This document shows, in pieces, positions 1 to 8,714 of a DNA stretch of 64,000 bases; position 1 is the first letter of the stretch; every line of letters starts with the position of its first letter. The stretch is taken from NCBI RefSeq assembly GCF_003269295.1, contig NZ_QLTT01000016.1, forward strand, positions 1-64,000, read 5' to 3'. The notes beneath the pieces are model-generated. The model worked only from the letters and a program-made list of their open reading frames with translations. It had not been told where the DNA came from and searched no databases. The stretch is from Lentzea atacamensis (GTDB taxonomy: Bacteria > Actinomycetota > Actinomycetes > Mycobacteriales > Pseudonocardiaceae). Position numbers and translations under genes: made by a program.

Positions 1-284
1 GTTCATCGATCTTGGTCGACGTTGTTCTAGCAGGAACCCTGTTGCCCATCCCAGCAGGTTGACAGCTCCGCCCACTCCCTAACTTCCCGGCATTGCGCCT
101 AGTCGTGCAGAACGCCCCGTCAGTCGTCGAACCTGGCCTGGCGCTGCCGCTACAGTTCGCCACGCCGGTGCCGCTGGCGTTCGACGTGAGTTCGTTCCAG
201 GACAACGGCGACCGCACGGCTCGGATGTCGGCGCACCGCGACAGGAGTTCCACGTGGACAGTCCACCTCATCCTGGTCGACGAG

Positions 285-428
285 GCGGTCTCGTCCTGCG
301 TCTGGCAGCCGAGAATCCCTAGTGGGGTATCGACGTATCCATGGTGAGCTCGCGCTCTTGGGTGTCGCGATCGCTGCCTCCACTGTGTGGGAGATCCTCA
401 AGAGTGCTGGCGTCGATCCGGCCTCGCG
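285..428 (+). pseudogene. Transposase fragment (integrase-core family)
   Basis: This is a short decayed piece of the same transposase family that is better preserved at 10292-10890. The shared stretch runs from the end of the N-terminal helix-turn-helix region into the start of the DDE integrase core, including GYRRIHGELALLGV and STVWEILKSAGVDPA. The frame is broken just before GYRRIHGEL, where a TAG lies in the line of the alignment. Nothing recognisable remains on either side, so it is a dead fragment marking earlier insertion activity in this island. Confidence 0.75.
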
Positions 429-439
429 CCGGACGTGTG

Positions 440-966
440 CGTGCCGAGAACCACGTCCGAGCAGCTCACCACGCAACAACGCGTGGTTGACCGTCGTGCT
501 GAACAGTTCGTCGGCGTGATCGCTGAACAGACGCTGCCAAGCCGACGACGGCGTGACCGGCGAGCTGACCACCATGGCTTCGCCCCGATTGTTGGCGATC
601 TTCACCACTGCGACCGCTGCGTTCTTCGGATCCGCGCCTACGCAGACCCTCAGTGGGCCGTTGATGTCGTCGAGGAAGATGCTGTGGTCCAGCCACTCCG
701 TCGCACTTCGGCGCGTCCGCTCGGGTACCGAAGAACTTGCCCAGTGCGTTGGACGTGGCGCTGATGACGCCTTCGAACCACGACTTGAAGCTGAGGTGGT
801 CCACCGACACCGTGCCTGTGCGCCCTGGCGCCCGGATGAGAGCAGTGTGCGCTGGAAGTCGGCGCGTCAGGCAGCTGCCGCGTGAGGGATCGCGGATGAT
901 TGCTCGATGGGTCGTCCACCATTCTTCGCCGTTCACGCGGAACGTCTGTGCCGGGTTCGCCGGCAC
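440..966 (-). pseudogene. Frameshifted hypothetical gene remnant
   Basis: Two consecutive minus-strand reading frames read like one interrupted protein. The first half contains FRVNGEEWWTTHRAIIRD and SFKSWFEGVISATSNALGKF. The second half contains DINGPLRVCVGADPKNA and ANNRGEAMVVSSPVT. They join by a one-base shift near 690-700. I do not recognise the family. The 5' end abuts the start of the NTPase gene on the other strand and the 3' end abuts the transposase scrap, so both ends may be lost. The evidence is only that both halves look protein-like in composition. Confidence 0.35.
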
Positions 967-981
967 GAGGACGGTGACGAT

Positions 982-3900
982 GTGCCGTTCGAACTTGATA
1001 GCGACGGGTTCCTAAGCGGTGACTTCTCCCTCCTCAAAACGGGACAGGAGCCCGTCCCGGGGGCGTTGCTGACTCCGGAAGCGGCGGCGGCGGGAGGAGC
1101 ACTCGTGCTGCTGGGCGAGCCGGGCGTCGGGAAGAGTTCCGCAATCCGCAGCTTGACGGCCGAACTGCCATGTCTCGATGACGTCCGCGGTGCCGCCCCT
1201 ATGCACGCAATGCTGTGGGTTGACGGCGCCGACCTGATCGACGCTTCGTTCGACGGCCTGGTGGGCTGCGAGCTCGCCGCTCTTCACAGCACGGACGAGA
1301 CGTGTCTCCGTCGGCTCACTCTGGTGCTGGACCAGCTCGACGAGAGCCCGATGCTCGACCGGCTGCCCGGCCGGCTCGATCGCGTGCTCCGTAGGGTGGC
1401 TCCTGGGACCGTGAGAATTCTGGTGGCGTGCCGCACTGCGGACTTTCGGCAGGTGATGAGGGAGGTACTGGCACGGCACTTCGAGAAGTGCGTGCTGGCC
1501 GATCTCGCTCCGCTGTCCCGGGCCGACGCCGTCCTGCTCGCGGGGACGAAAGTCGACGGCGAGGCCCTCGTCGATGCCGCCGTCGCGGTGGGAGCCGGAA
1601 GTCTTGCGAGCGTTCCGCTGACACTCGAACTGCTCGTCCGGATGTACGAGCGTGAAGACCAGCTGTTTGGAGACGCTGTAGCACTCTTCAAGCAGGGCAT
1701 CTGGCAACTGGCGGAGGAACCCGATCCGGACCGTCCCCACAACGTCCACAGCGTGGAACAGCGTCTGGCCATCGCGGGACGCGTCGCCGCCAGGCTCCTG
1801 CTGTCGGGGAGACGCAGCGTGTGGCTCGGCAGCGGACTGGAAGCCGGGCAGTCCGACCTAGTCGCCGGCACCGTCGCTGGAGGTGTCGAGCAGACGCTGA
1901 GCGGGCCGTTCGACGTTCGCGAGGACGGAGTGCGGGAGACCCTGGGCACCGCGCTCTTCACCGCCCACGGCCAGGGCCGTCTCGGGTTCCGGCATTCGTC
2001 TTTGGCCGCCTACCTGGCCGCCGACTACGTGCGCAGGCGGAACCTGCCCCGGCACCAGCTCACAAGCCTCTTCCTCGTGGACGCCGCGGACCAGGACACG
2101 GCGAGCATTCCGGTGCCGCTGAGGGAAACCGCTGCCTGGCTGGTGGCGCTCGACCCCTCGAACACCGAGTGGCTGGCGGCCGCGGATCCCGAAAGTCTCA
2201 TGGCGCACAGCGCGATCGTCAGCTCCGACGCCATTCGTGCACTCGTCGTGCGACGACTTCTCGACCGCGCCGACCAGGTGGAACTGAGCGAGACAGGTTG
2301 GCGCCCAGGCCGATGGAGAGTCGGCCACCCTGGGCTTGCCGAGCAACTCAGGCAGGTGCTGGAGCCCACGGTCGCGGAGCCTCCGGAGGGGTGGCTGGAG
2401 CTGGCGAGGATTCAGCTGGCGGTGAGGCTGGCGAGGGACTCCGCCGTGTCCGAGCTCGCGGAGACGCTTCTGAAGATCGCCGAGCACCCCGAGTGGGACA
2501 CCGGTGTCCGGCAACTCGCGGCACGTACCGCGTTGGAGGCACACCCCAACGTCGCGGTGCCACGCCTACGTGCCCTCCTGCAGACACTGCTCGATCCCGC
2601 CGGACATCAGGCCGATCAGTACGACGAGTTGGAAGGGCTGCTGCTGCAGATCCTGTGGCCCGATCACCTCGCCATCGACGAACTCCTGCTTCACGTACGC
2701 GCACCGAGCCTCGCACGAGTGATCAGCACCTATGTGTTGTTCCTACACGGCTTCGCTGAAAGCGTCGAAGAGACTGACCTGCCCGCCCTGCTCGAGTGGA
2801 GCCTCGCGAGGGCCCGAAGGCCCGTACCCGCATCGCATTTCGCACCAGTCTCCTCAGCGGATCCGGCGGAGCACGGCCTGGGCGCCGAACCCGGAGGCAG
2901 CGTTCCGCACAGTCCTGTGCCGGACTACGTGGTCGAGGCGGTCGCCGAACGCGCGCTCGGATCGGTGAGCGCATTCAGCTACGTCGACGCGGTGGCTCTC
3001 ATGTTGTGGCCCCGCTTGAGTCAATACGACCGGGTCGCCATACCCGCGCCGATGGACCTGGTCGCGGCGGACGGGACGGAACTCGATCAGGCTCGGTCGT
3101 TGAGGCGTGCGCTGGCACGATCGCTCGTGACGGTCGCGGTCAAGGAGAGCGGCACGAACCCTCCTGACATCTGGGCCGTTGTGGACGGTTGGCAGAGTGT
3201 CCCGCGTGTCGTGCCGAAGCGGTATGCAACGGGGGACGGGCGGCACCGCGGACGTCGCACCGCGTTGGTGGATGCTAACGACTTCGAGTGGGCGTTGAAC
3301 GAGGCCGGCGCTGCACACTCGGCAGGCGAGGAGGACGTCGCTGAAGCGATGGGCCGTCTTGCGGCCTACCTGTTCGACGGCTTCAACAGGAATTCGTTCG
3401 AACTCGCCTACGCCCGGCAGGACAGTCCCGCCTGGGAGCACCTCAGATGGATCTACGACGGTGTGCCGCTCGACAGTCCGTACGCGGAAACCCTGCGGCG
3501 CGCGGCCAGACACTCTCAACCCAAGGTCTGGGACCAGTCCGCGGAGTTCATTGATGCTCAACGGCAGCGGCTGATCCTTGCGGGGGAAGGGGACTCGCAC
3601 GCGTTCTGGCAACTCCTGTGGAACCTCCAGTTCGATCCGTTCACCGGCGAAGAGAGGTTCATCGGCTCAGACGACGACGTGCGGAGCTTCACCGGATTCG
3701 CCGTGCTCGGGGACGCCGCAGAGAACGCGATTCGGGCCGCGGGGCACCTCTACCTGGCCGCCGAGCACGACCACCGGGACAGCTGGCTAGGGGAGGCGAA
3801 GATCAACTATCTGGCTTGGGCCGGATGTATGACACTCGTGCTCCTGCAGCGGACGGATCGGCTGGAGGAGGTCGACCCGGCACGGTGGCACTCGTGGGCT

Positions 3901-5493
3901 GGGGCACTGCTGAGTCCGTGCACTGGGGCTAACGGCGGCGACAGGCTCGCTCGTCGCAAGCAGCTGCTGCAGCACGCGGCCCGGCATGCGCCCGGCGTCG
4001 TCGCAGCAGCGCTGCGGGCTCTCGTCGAGGGCGCACTTGCGCGGGGCGAGCATCCGATCGAACTCAACCACTTCGACGTGCGCCTCGGAGCCGAGATCGC
4101 CGACATGACGGCGGCGCTGGTGTCGCGGATCGGCGCGGCGCTCGGACAGGATCCCGACCGGGCTGATGCGATCGCGGCGCTGGCGACGACCCAGGCTCGG
4201 GCCATCGCGGTCACCGTGTGGGCCGAATTGGTGGGACAGCTGATCGTGGGAGGCGATGGGAGGGGCGCCGCAGCTGCCAGAGTCGCCATAGGCGGTTCCG
4301 GCCCAGGCAAGGGGGTTCAGGATCTCGCCGTCGTCGCAGCCCGAGTCCTGCTCTACCAGGATGCTCAGGAGCACTGGCCGTTCATCGCCGAAGTGGTCGT
4401 GCAAAGCGACACGTTCGGTCGTGAGGTCGCGCTCGCGTGTTCCTCGAAGGATGTCCGCGATCAAATCATGAGCCAGCTATCGGAACAGCAGCTCGCGGAA
4501 GTCCATCGCTGGCTCTCCGCATTGTTCGACCCTTCGCAGGATCCCGATCAAGTTTCTTCGCGAGAGATCACGCCGGAAGCGAGTGCGAGATCCTGGCGGG
4601 ACGACACGGTCCGTGCGCTCTGGCAGCGAGCCACCGAGGCGTCGGTGCGGGAACTGCGCCGGCTCGCGGCGGAGGATCCTGCCAACCGCGTCGTCGCGGC
4701 GGCGCTGGTCAACGTCCGGCGGCAGGTGCAGGCGACCCGGTGGCTCGGCGGGGCACGGGACGGTGTTCTCGAGATGTTGGCCGACCCGTCCCGCAGGCTC
4801 GTGCGGACCACCGCTGAGCTGCTGGACCTGCTGCTCGACACCCTCAAGGACATCGCCGAGGTCCTGCCCGCGCACGGCGAGCTCCTGTGGGACCGGATCC
4901 CCGCTCCGCGACGGTCCGCACACCACGCCACCGGGGCGGAAGGCGTCGCGGGTCGCGCCTGCACCAGGACCTCGGAAACCTGGCGACCCAAGCCGGAAGC
5001 GGCGCTGTGCTCGTACTTGGCGAACCAGCTCGAGCTGCGCCTCGCGAACAGAGGGCTCGTGATCAACCGCGAGGTTCTCGTCCTGCCCCGTGATGCCTAC
5101 GGCGCGGGCGACCGTCCAGACATCCTCGTCCAAGCCGACGCCACACGCGGCGACTCCCTGCCGACAGACGGTCCCACTGTCGCGAAGCGACTCTCGGTCG
5201 CGATCGAGATCAAGGGCGCCTGGAACCGGGACCTCATGACGTCGCAACGCACCCAGTTGGCCACTCGCTACCTGCCCGCTGCACACACCGACGCCGGGCT
5301 CTACGTGGTGGGTGTATTCCCCATCGATCAGTGGACGGCCACAGGGGACACCCGGAAGGCGGCAGCGAAGAAGTTCACGGACGACCGTGTGAACGAGCTG
5401 ACCGGGCAGGCGTTGGAGCTCCGGCACGAGCTCGGGGTGCGCACCGAGCCGTTCGTGATGATCGTCGAACGTCCTCATCCCGCCGACAGCTGA
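982..5493 (+). CDS. STAND/NACHT-like NTPase with C-terminal PD-(D/E)xK-like domain
   Basis: A large (1503 aa) signal-transduction-type NTPase. Walker A is GEPGVGKSS at about residues 45-53, Walker B is the hydrophobic run ending VLDQLDESP at about 114-122, and RILVACRTADF that follows fits a NACHT sensor region. A very long alpha-helical, repeat-like middle (about 250-1300) would be the target-sensing part. The last 150 residues contain DRPDILVQ (about 1376) and VAIEIKG (about 1405), the D...ExK spacing of a PD-(D/E)xK nuclease, so the likely output is nucleic-acid cleavage. I chose GTG at 982, with GAGG 12 bases upstream, because VPFELDSDGFL begins the family-like N-terminus; an ATG at 907 is in frame. 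Proteins of this architecture often act in antiviral defence. That role here is inferred from architecture and island context. Confidence 0.8.
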   Translation: MPFELDSDGFLSGDFSLLKTGQEPVPGALLTPEAAAAGGALVLLGEPGVGKSSAIRSLTAELPCLDDVRGAAPMHAMLWVDGADLIDASFDGLVGCELAALHSTDETCLRRLTLVLDQLDESPMLDRLPGRLDRVLRRVAPGTVRILVACRTADFRQVMREVLARHFEKCVLADLAPLSRADAVLLAGTKVDGEALVDAAVAVGAGSLASVPLTLELLVRMYEREDQLFGDAVALFKQGIWQLAEEPDPDRPHNVHSVEQRLAIAGRVAARLLLSGRRSVWLGSGLEAGQSDLVAGTVAGGVEQTLSGPFDVREDGVRETLGTALFTAHGQGRLGFRHSSLAAYLAADYVRRRNLPRHQLTSLFLVDAADQDTASIPVPLRETAAWLVALDPSNTEWLAAADPESLMAHSAIVSSDAIRALVVRRLLDRADQVELSETGWRPGRWRVGHPGLAEQLRQVLEPTVAEPPEGWLELARIQLAVRLARDSAVSELAETLLKIAEHPEWDTGVRQLAARTALEAHPNVAVPRLRALLQTLLDPAGHQADQYDELEGLLLQILWPDHLAIDELLLHVRAPSLARVISTYVLFLHGFAESVEETDLPALLEWSLARARRPVPASHFAPVSSADPAEHGLGAEPGGSVPHSPVPDYVVEAVAERALGSVSAFSYVDAVALMLWPRLSQYDRVAIPAPMDLVAADGTELDQARSLRRALARSLVTVAVKESGTNPPDIWAVVDGWQSVPRVVPKRYATGDGRHRGRRTALVDANDFEWALNEAGAAHSAGEEDVAEAMGRLAAYLFDGFNRNSFELAYARQDSPAWEHLRWIYDGVPLDSPYAETLRRAARHSQPKVWDQSAEFIDAQRQRLILAGEGDSHAFWQLLWNLQFDPFTGEERFIGSDDDVRSFTGFAVLGDAAENAIRAAGHLYLAAEHDHRDSWLGEAKINYLAWAGCMTLVLLQRTDRLEEVDPARWHSWAGALLSPCTGANGGDRLARRKQLLQHAARHAPGVVAAALRALVEGALARGEHPIELNHFDVRLGAEIADMTAALVSRIGAALGQDPDRADAIAALATTQARAIAVTVWAELVGQLIVGGDGRGAAAARVAIGGSGPGKGVQDLAVVAARVLLYQDAQEHWPFIAEVVVQSDTFGREVALACSSKDVRDQIMSQLSEQQLAEVHRWLSALFDPSQDPDQVSSREITPEASARSWRDDTVRALWQRATEASVRELRRLAAEDPANRVVAAALVNVRRQVQATRWLGGARDGVLEMLADPSRRLVRTTAELLDLLLDTLKDIAEVLPAHGELLWDRIPAPRRSAHHATGAEGVAGRACTRTSETWRPKPEAALCSYLANQLELRLANRGLVINREVLVLPRDAYGAGDRPDILVQADATRGDSLPTDGPTVAKRLSVAIEIKGAWNRDLMTSQRTQLATRYLPAAHTDAGLYVVGVFPIDQWTATGDTRKAAAKKFTDDRVNELTGQALELRHELGVRTEPFVMIVERPHPADS

Positions 5494-5627
5494 TCAGTGC
5501 GCAGCCGACCAGTGCTTCGACGGGAGACCATGCATCTTATGATTTTACGTCTAGTGACTATGCGTCACACTCTGCTTATGCTCTGTCCACCCCAGGAGCG
5601 GGGTGCCGAGAGCAGGAGGTGCGCGTG

Positions 5628-5735
5628 ATGCACGGGCATCTGCTGTTATTGGGCTTCGACATGCCCACCAAGGGTTCGCAGGTTGGCTTCTCCTACGCCT
5701 GGGTCCTTGAGCGCGAAGTCCAACGGCTGACCTGA
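5628..5735 (+). CDS. Small ORF with strong ribosome binding site (35 aa)
   Basis: A 35-codon ORF, MHGHLLLLGFDMPTKG... ending in EREVQRLT. It is preceded by a near-perfect Shine-Dalgarno AGGAGGT at 5614-5620, seven bases before the ATG; a GTG directly upstream of the ATG is also in frame. It lies alone in the 330-base gap between the NTPase gene and the HEPN-like gene. It may be a small partner protein, a leader peptide, or the start of a gene whose remainder has been lost. The Shine-Dalgarno is the main evidence. The rest of 5494-5822 shows no other gene, only a weak GTGAC/GTCAC inverted repeat near 5555-5572. Confidence 0.4.
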   Translation: MHGHLLLLGFDMPTKGSQVGFSYAWVLEREVQRLT

Positions 5736-5822
5736 GATTCACCCTGGCGTGTAACTCGGTTGGAGACACCGCCTGGGGTTGGTTGACTTGTTCGGTCTCA
5801 CCGCCTGTGAGGGAGAACGAAC

Positions 5823-7601
5823 GTGAACGCCGCTGAACACGCCGACGCCGCGAACGCGGACCCGCCTGGCCCTAAGCCGATGGAGCCGTACCGGCATGAC
5901 GCTGCACTTGTGCCTGTTCTGGCGCAGTTGGCCGATGTTGCGTGTCAGGACGCTGCTGACCCGCATGATGCTGGTTGGCGGGTCGATCAGCTAGCGGCGC
6001 AGCAGAGCCCTCCGGTGCAGCGCCCTGCGGCGGCGGTGTTGTTTCATACGTTCCTATACAGCCTGTACTGCGAGGAGGTCCCGCAGGCCGGCGCGAAGCT
6101 GGAGCCGCTTGAGGGGCCGTCGTACCTGCCGACGTCGTTGCGGGAGTCCACTCAGGACATGCGCGAGCTGTGGTTGGCTCTGACTGATCAGCTCACGCAT
6201 CCGGTAGCGCGAGCGCGCGTGTTCGACATCGTGTTCACGCTGCGCCTGATGGCTAACAGCCGGGACGCCGCGGAGCGAGCAGCGCGGGCCTACCTTGACG
6301 CTGTCGGTGGCAGCCAGCGAGCTCAGGTGCAGGCCAACGGGGTGGTCCGTGCCTGGACACTGGCCCGCTCCGTTGGTTTGGCCACCCTTGAGCAGGAGAT
6401 CAATGCTGTCATGCTCGGCATGGTCGAGGACCTACTGGACCGCGACGAGCATCCCTACGCCGTGGTCCCCATGCTGTGCGCTCTGATTAGCCCATCGCGT
6501 GGGAAGACCGCCGAGGACATCGACCTCAGAGTTGATGCCCTGCTTGACCGGACGCTGCACGCCTACCCGCAGACGCACGTCATCAAGGACGTAGCCGCCG
6601 TGGTGCGCAAGCGAGCAGCTGCTGATGCCGCCAGGGTTGAGGACGCTAACCGGGTCCTGATCAACGCGATGATGGCTGAGGCCGACGCTGCCGTTGATCC
6701 GCTGGTGATCCGCACCCACCTCGCGGACGCGGCTTCAGAAGCACGCCGGTGGAACATCAAGGACCTCGAGGACGATGCGATAGCCCGTCTGCAGACCGCA
6801 CCCAAGGTGCAGTGGGAGTCAGTGGAGTTCGGGATGACGGTTCCCGCGCCCCTGTTTGACCTCTACATGCCGGGCTTCGATCAGGCCACGGACTGGCAGG
6901 AAGCGTTGAACATCTGGTTCAACACCTCCGCACCCAGCGGGAACCTGCAGACCAACGTTGAAACCACGCGCCAGGTGCTCGATGCGTCGGTGTTCCATCA
7001 GATCCTCACCACCATCGTGTTCCGTGACGGTGACCTACCTGCGCGCAAGTTGGCCGACCAAGACGACGTGTTCATGCGGGAGCTGGCTCGTACCGAAGCC
7101 CGGCAGATGAACATCTACGGCCTGATCCTGGCCCGTGGCCTGCATGAGATCAGGTTCAGATTTGGCATCCCCACGCAAAACGAGCTAGCCGAATTCCTTG
7201 GTAGCACAGGCACACACCTAGAACTGGCCAAGGCGCTAGCGACCGCGATACAGCTGTACTGGGTCGAGCTCTACGACGCCAGCACCCACATGGCCGCCCC
7301 CAAGGTCGAACCCGCCGTGCGTGCCGTCCTGCTCAAACTCAACGAACCCATCTACAAAGCCGCCGTCGGTGACACCTCAGGCCAGTTCCCTGGGCTGGGT
7401 GTTCTGCTTGACCGCCTCGAGCAGCTAGGACTCAACCACGATTGGCTCCGGTTCTTGCGCACCTTCCTGCTCGCAGATGGCTACAACGTCCGCAACCTGG
7501 TAGCGCACGGCTACCTGAACAACATCGGCTACATCAACGCAGCACTAGCTGTGATGCCCAGGGACGTTGTTCCGGTTTGGTCGGGTGACGGCCTGTCGTG
7601 A
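5823..7601 (+). CDS. HEPN/DUF4209-like protein
   Basis: A 592-aa soluble, mostly helical protein. Near its C-terminus (about residues 557-562) it has RNLVAH followed by GYL, an R-x4-H pattern as in HEPN ribonucleases and the RN..AHG signature of DUF4209-type proteins. The middle is helical without recognisable motifs. The start is fixed by GAGGGAGAACGAACGTG. It is somewhat lower in GC than its neighbours and sits 330 bases after the NTPase-nuclease gene on the same strand, so the two may form one defence locus. The C-terminus ends only 16 bases before the IS481 left repeat. An RNase role is inferred from the motif alone. Confidence 0.65.
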   Translation: MNAAEHADAANADPPGPKPMEPYRHDAALVPVLAQLADVACQDAADPHDAGWRVDQLAAQQSPPVQRPAAAVLFHTFLYSLYCEEVPQAGAKLEPLEGPSYLPTSLRESTQDMRELWLALTDQLTHPVARARVFDIVFTLRLMANSRDAAERAARAYLDAVGGSQRAQVQANGVVRAWTLARSVGLATLEQEINAVMLGMVEDLLDRDEHPYAVVPMLCALISPSRGKTAEDIDLRVDALLDRTLHAYPQTHVIKDVAAVVRKRAAADAARVEDANRVLINAMMAEADAAVDPLVIRTHLADAASEARRWNIKDLEDDAIARLQTAPKVQWESVEFGMTVPAPLFDLYMPGFDQATDWQEALNIWFNTSAPSGNLQTNVETTRQVLDASVFHQILTTIVFRDGDLPARKLADQDDVFMRELARTEARQMNIYGLILARGLHEIRFRFGIPTQNELAEFLGSTGTHLELAKALATAIQLYWVELYDASTHMAAPKVEPAVRAVLLKLNEPIYKAAVGDTSGQFPGLGVLLDRLEQLGLNHDWLRFLRTFLLADGYNVRNLVAHGYLNNIGYINAALAVMPRDVVPVWSGDGLS

Positions 7602-7608
7602 AGACAAG

Positions 7609-7671
7609 CGAAGGCCTCTGGTTGTGAAGTGGAGCTGTCTAGGAACCGCTTCACATGTCCGGAGGCCTTCG
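7609..7671 (+). repeat. 10-bp inverted repeat around the IS481 transposase start
   Basis: CGAAGGCCTC at 7609-7618 and GAGGCCTTCG at 7662-7671 are perfect inverted copies separated by 43 bases. The right arm covers the Shine-Dalgarno (GGAGG, 7661-7665) and the first base of the transposase GTG start. A transcript entering from upstream could fold so that translation is blocked. Confidence 0.6.
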
Positions 7672-8480
7672 TGTCCCACCCTAACGCGGCACTGACGCCG
7701 CGTGCCCGACTACGCCTGGCGCGTCTGATCGTGGAGGAGAACTGGCCGGTCGCGGCGGCCGCGAAGATGTTCATGGTCGCGGAGCGGACCGCACGGAAAT
7801 GGGCTGCCCGATACCGCGATGAGGGCACGGCAGGGATGGACGACCGCAGTTCGCGGCCACATCACAGCCCGAACCGGACATCCGAGCCGGTGCAGCGGCA
7901 GATCGTGGTCCTGCGGTGGCGGCATCGACTGGGCCCGGTCCAGATCGCCGGCCGACTGGGCCTGCCCGCCTCCACCGTGCACGCCGTGCTCGTGCGCTGC
8001 CGGATCAACCGCCTGTCCCGCATCGACCGGGTCACCGGTGAACCCCTGCGCCGTTATGAACATCCTCACCCCGGCTCGCTCATCCACGTCGACGTCACCA
8101 AGTTCGGCAACATCCCCGACGGTGGCGGACACCGGTTCGTCGGACGGCGGCAAGGCGAGCGCAACAAGCGCGCCACCCCCGGCCTGCCCCGAGGTGAGGA
8201 CCGCAAACCCCGGACAGGCAAAGCCTTCCTGCACACCGTCATCGACGACCACTCCCGCGTCGCCTACGTCGAAATCCACTCCGACGAGCGCGGTGACACC
8301 GCGGCCGCCGTGCTGCGCAGAGCGGTCGCCTGGTTCCGCGAACGCGGAGTCGCCGTCGAACGGGTCCTGTCCGACAACGGCTCCGCCTACCGCTCCATCA
8401 CCTGGCGCGACGCGTGCATCGAGCTGGGCGTCACACCCAAGCGCACCCGTCCCTACCGGCCACAAACCAACGGCAAGATC
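7671..8480 (+). pseudogene. IS481-family transposase, 5' part
   Basis: DDE transposase of the IS481 type. It starts at GTG 7671 behind GGAGG with SHPNAALTPRARLRLARL, then has helix-turn-helix regions and the integrase core: DVTKF (first Asp), TVIDDHSRVAYVEIH and VLSDNGSAY (second Asp). The open frame runs to RPYRPQTNGKI at 8480, exactly where family members continue with ERFHRTLA. Here that continuation lies 1358 bases downstream. The catalytic Glu is in the detached 3' part, so the gene is inactive as it stands. Confidence 0.9.
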
Positions 8481-8499
8481 TGTGAGTCTGGAGGTGGTG

Positions 8500-8660
8500 C
8501 TGCAGCAGAGCTGGTCTGACTCCGGCCAAGGTATGACCGTGGTGTCCTGCGTTCGATTTGTCGGCCGGCTCTGGTGCGGCACCGTGGTGCGCACCAGCCA
8601 GACGGAACTGACCTGATAGGAGCTTGGCCAGAAGCCCCGTCACAGACCTGTCGCTCCGCC
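8500..8660 (+). ncRNA. Predicted IS110 bridge RNA with readable target and donor guides
   Basis: Target loop: stem CCGGCC 8522-8527 with GGCCGG 8563-8568. CAAGGT 8527-8532 equals the left target CAAGAT (8474-8479) apart from one G-T wobble. CGTTCGAT 8550-8557 is the exact complement of the right target ATCGAACG (9836-9843). A hairpin CTGGTGCG/CGCACCAG (8571-8578/8590-8597) follows. Donor loop: ATAGGAGC 8616-8623 is identical to the element's right end (9828-9835). TCACAGA 8640-8646 is the exact complement of TCTGTGA (8479-8485) at its left end. The order and orientation of all four segments agree with the bridge RNA of IS621-like elements. RNA ends are approximate. Confidence 0.8.
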
Positions 8661-8714
8661 CGGCCGGTTCGCTCCGATCCGTCAGAGCAGCCTCACGGAG
8701 GGAGCGAGTTCAGC

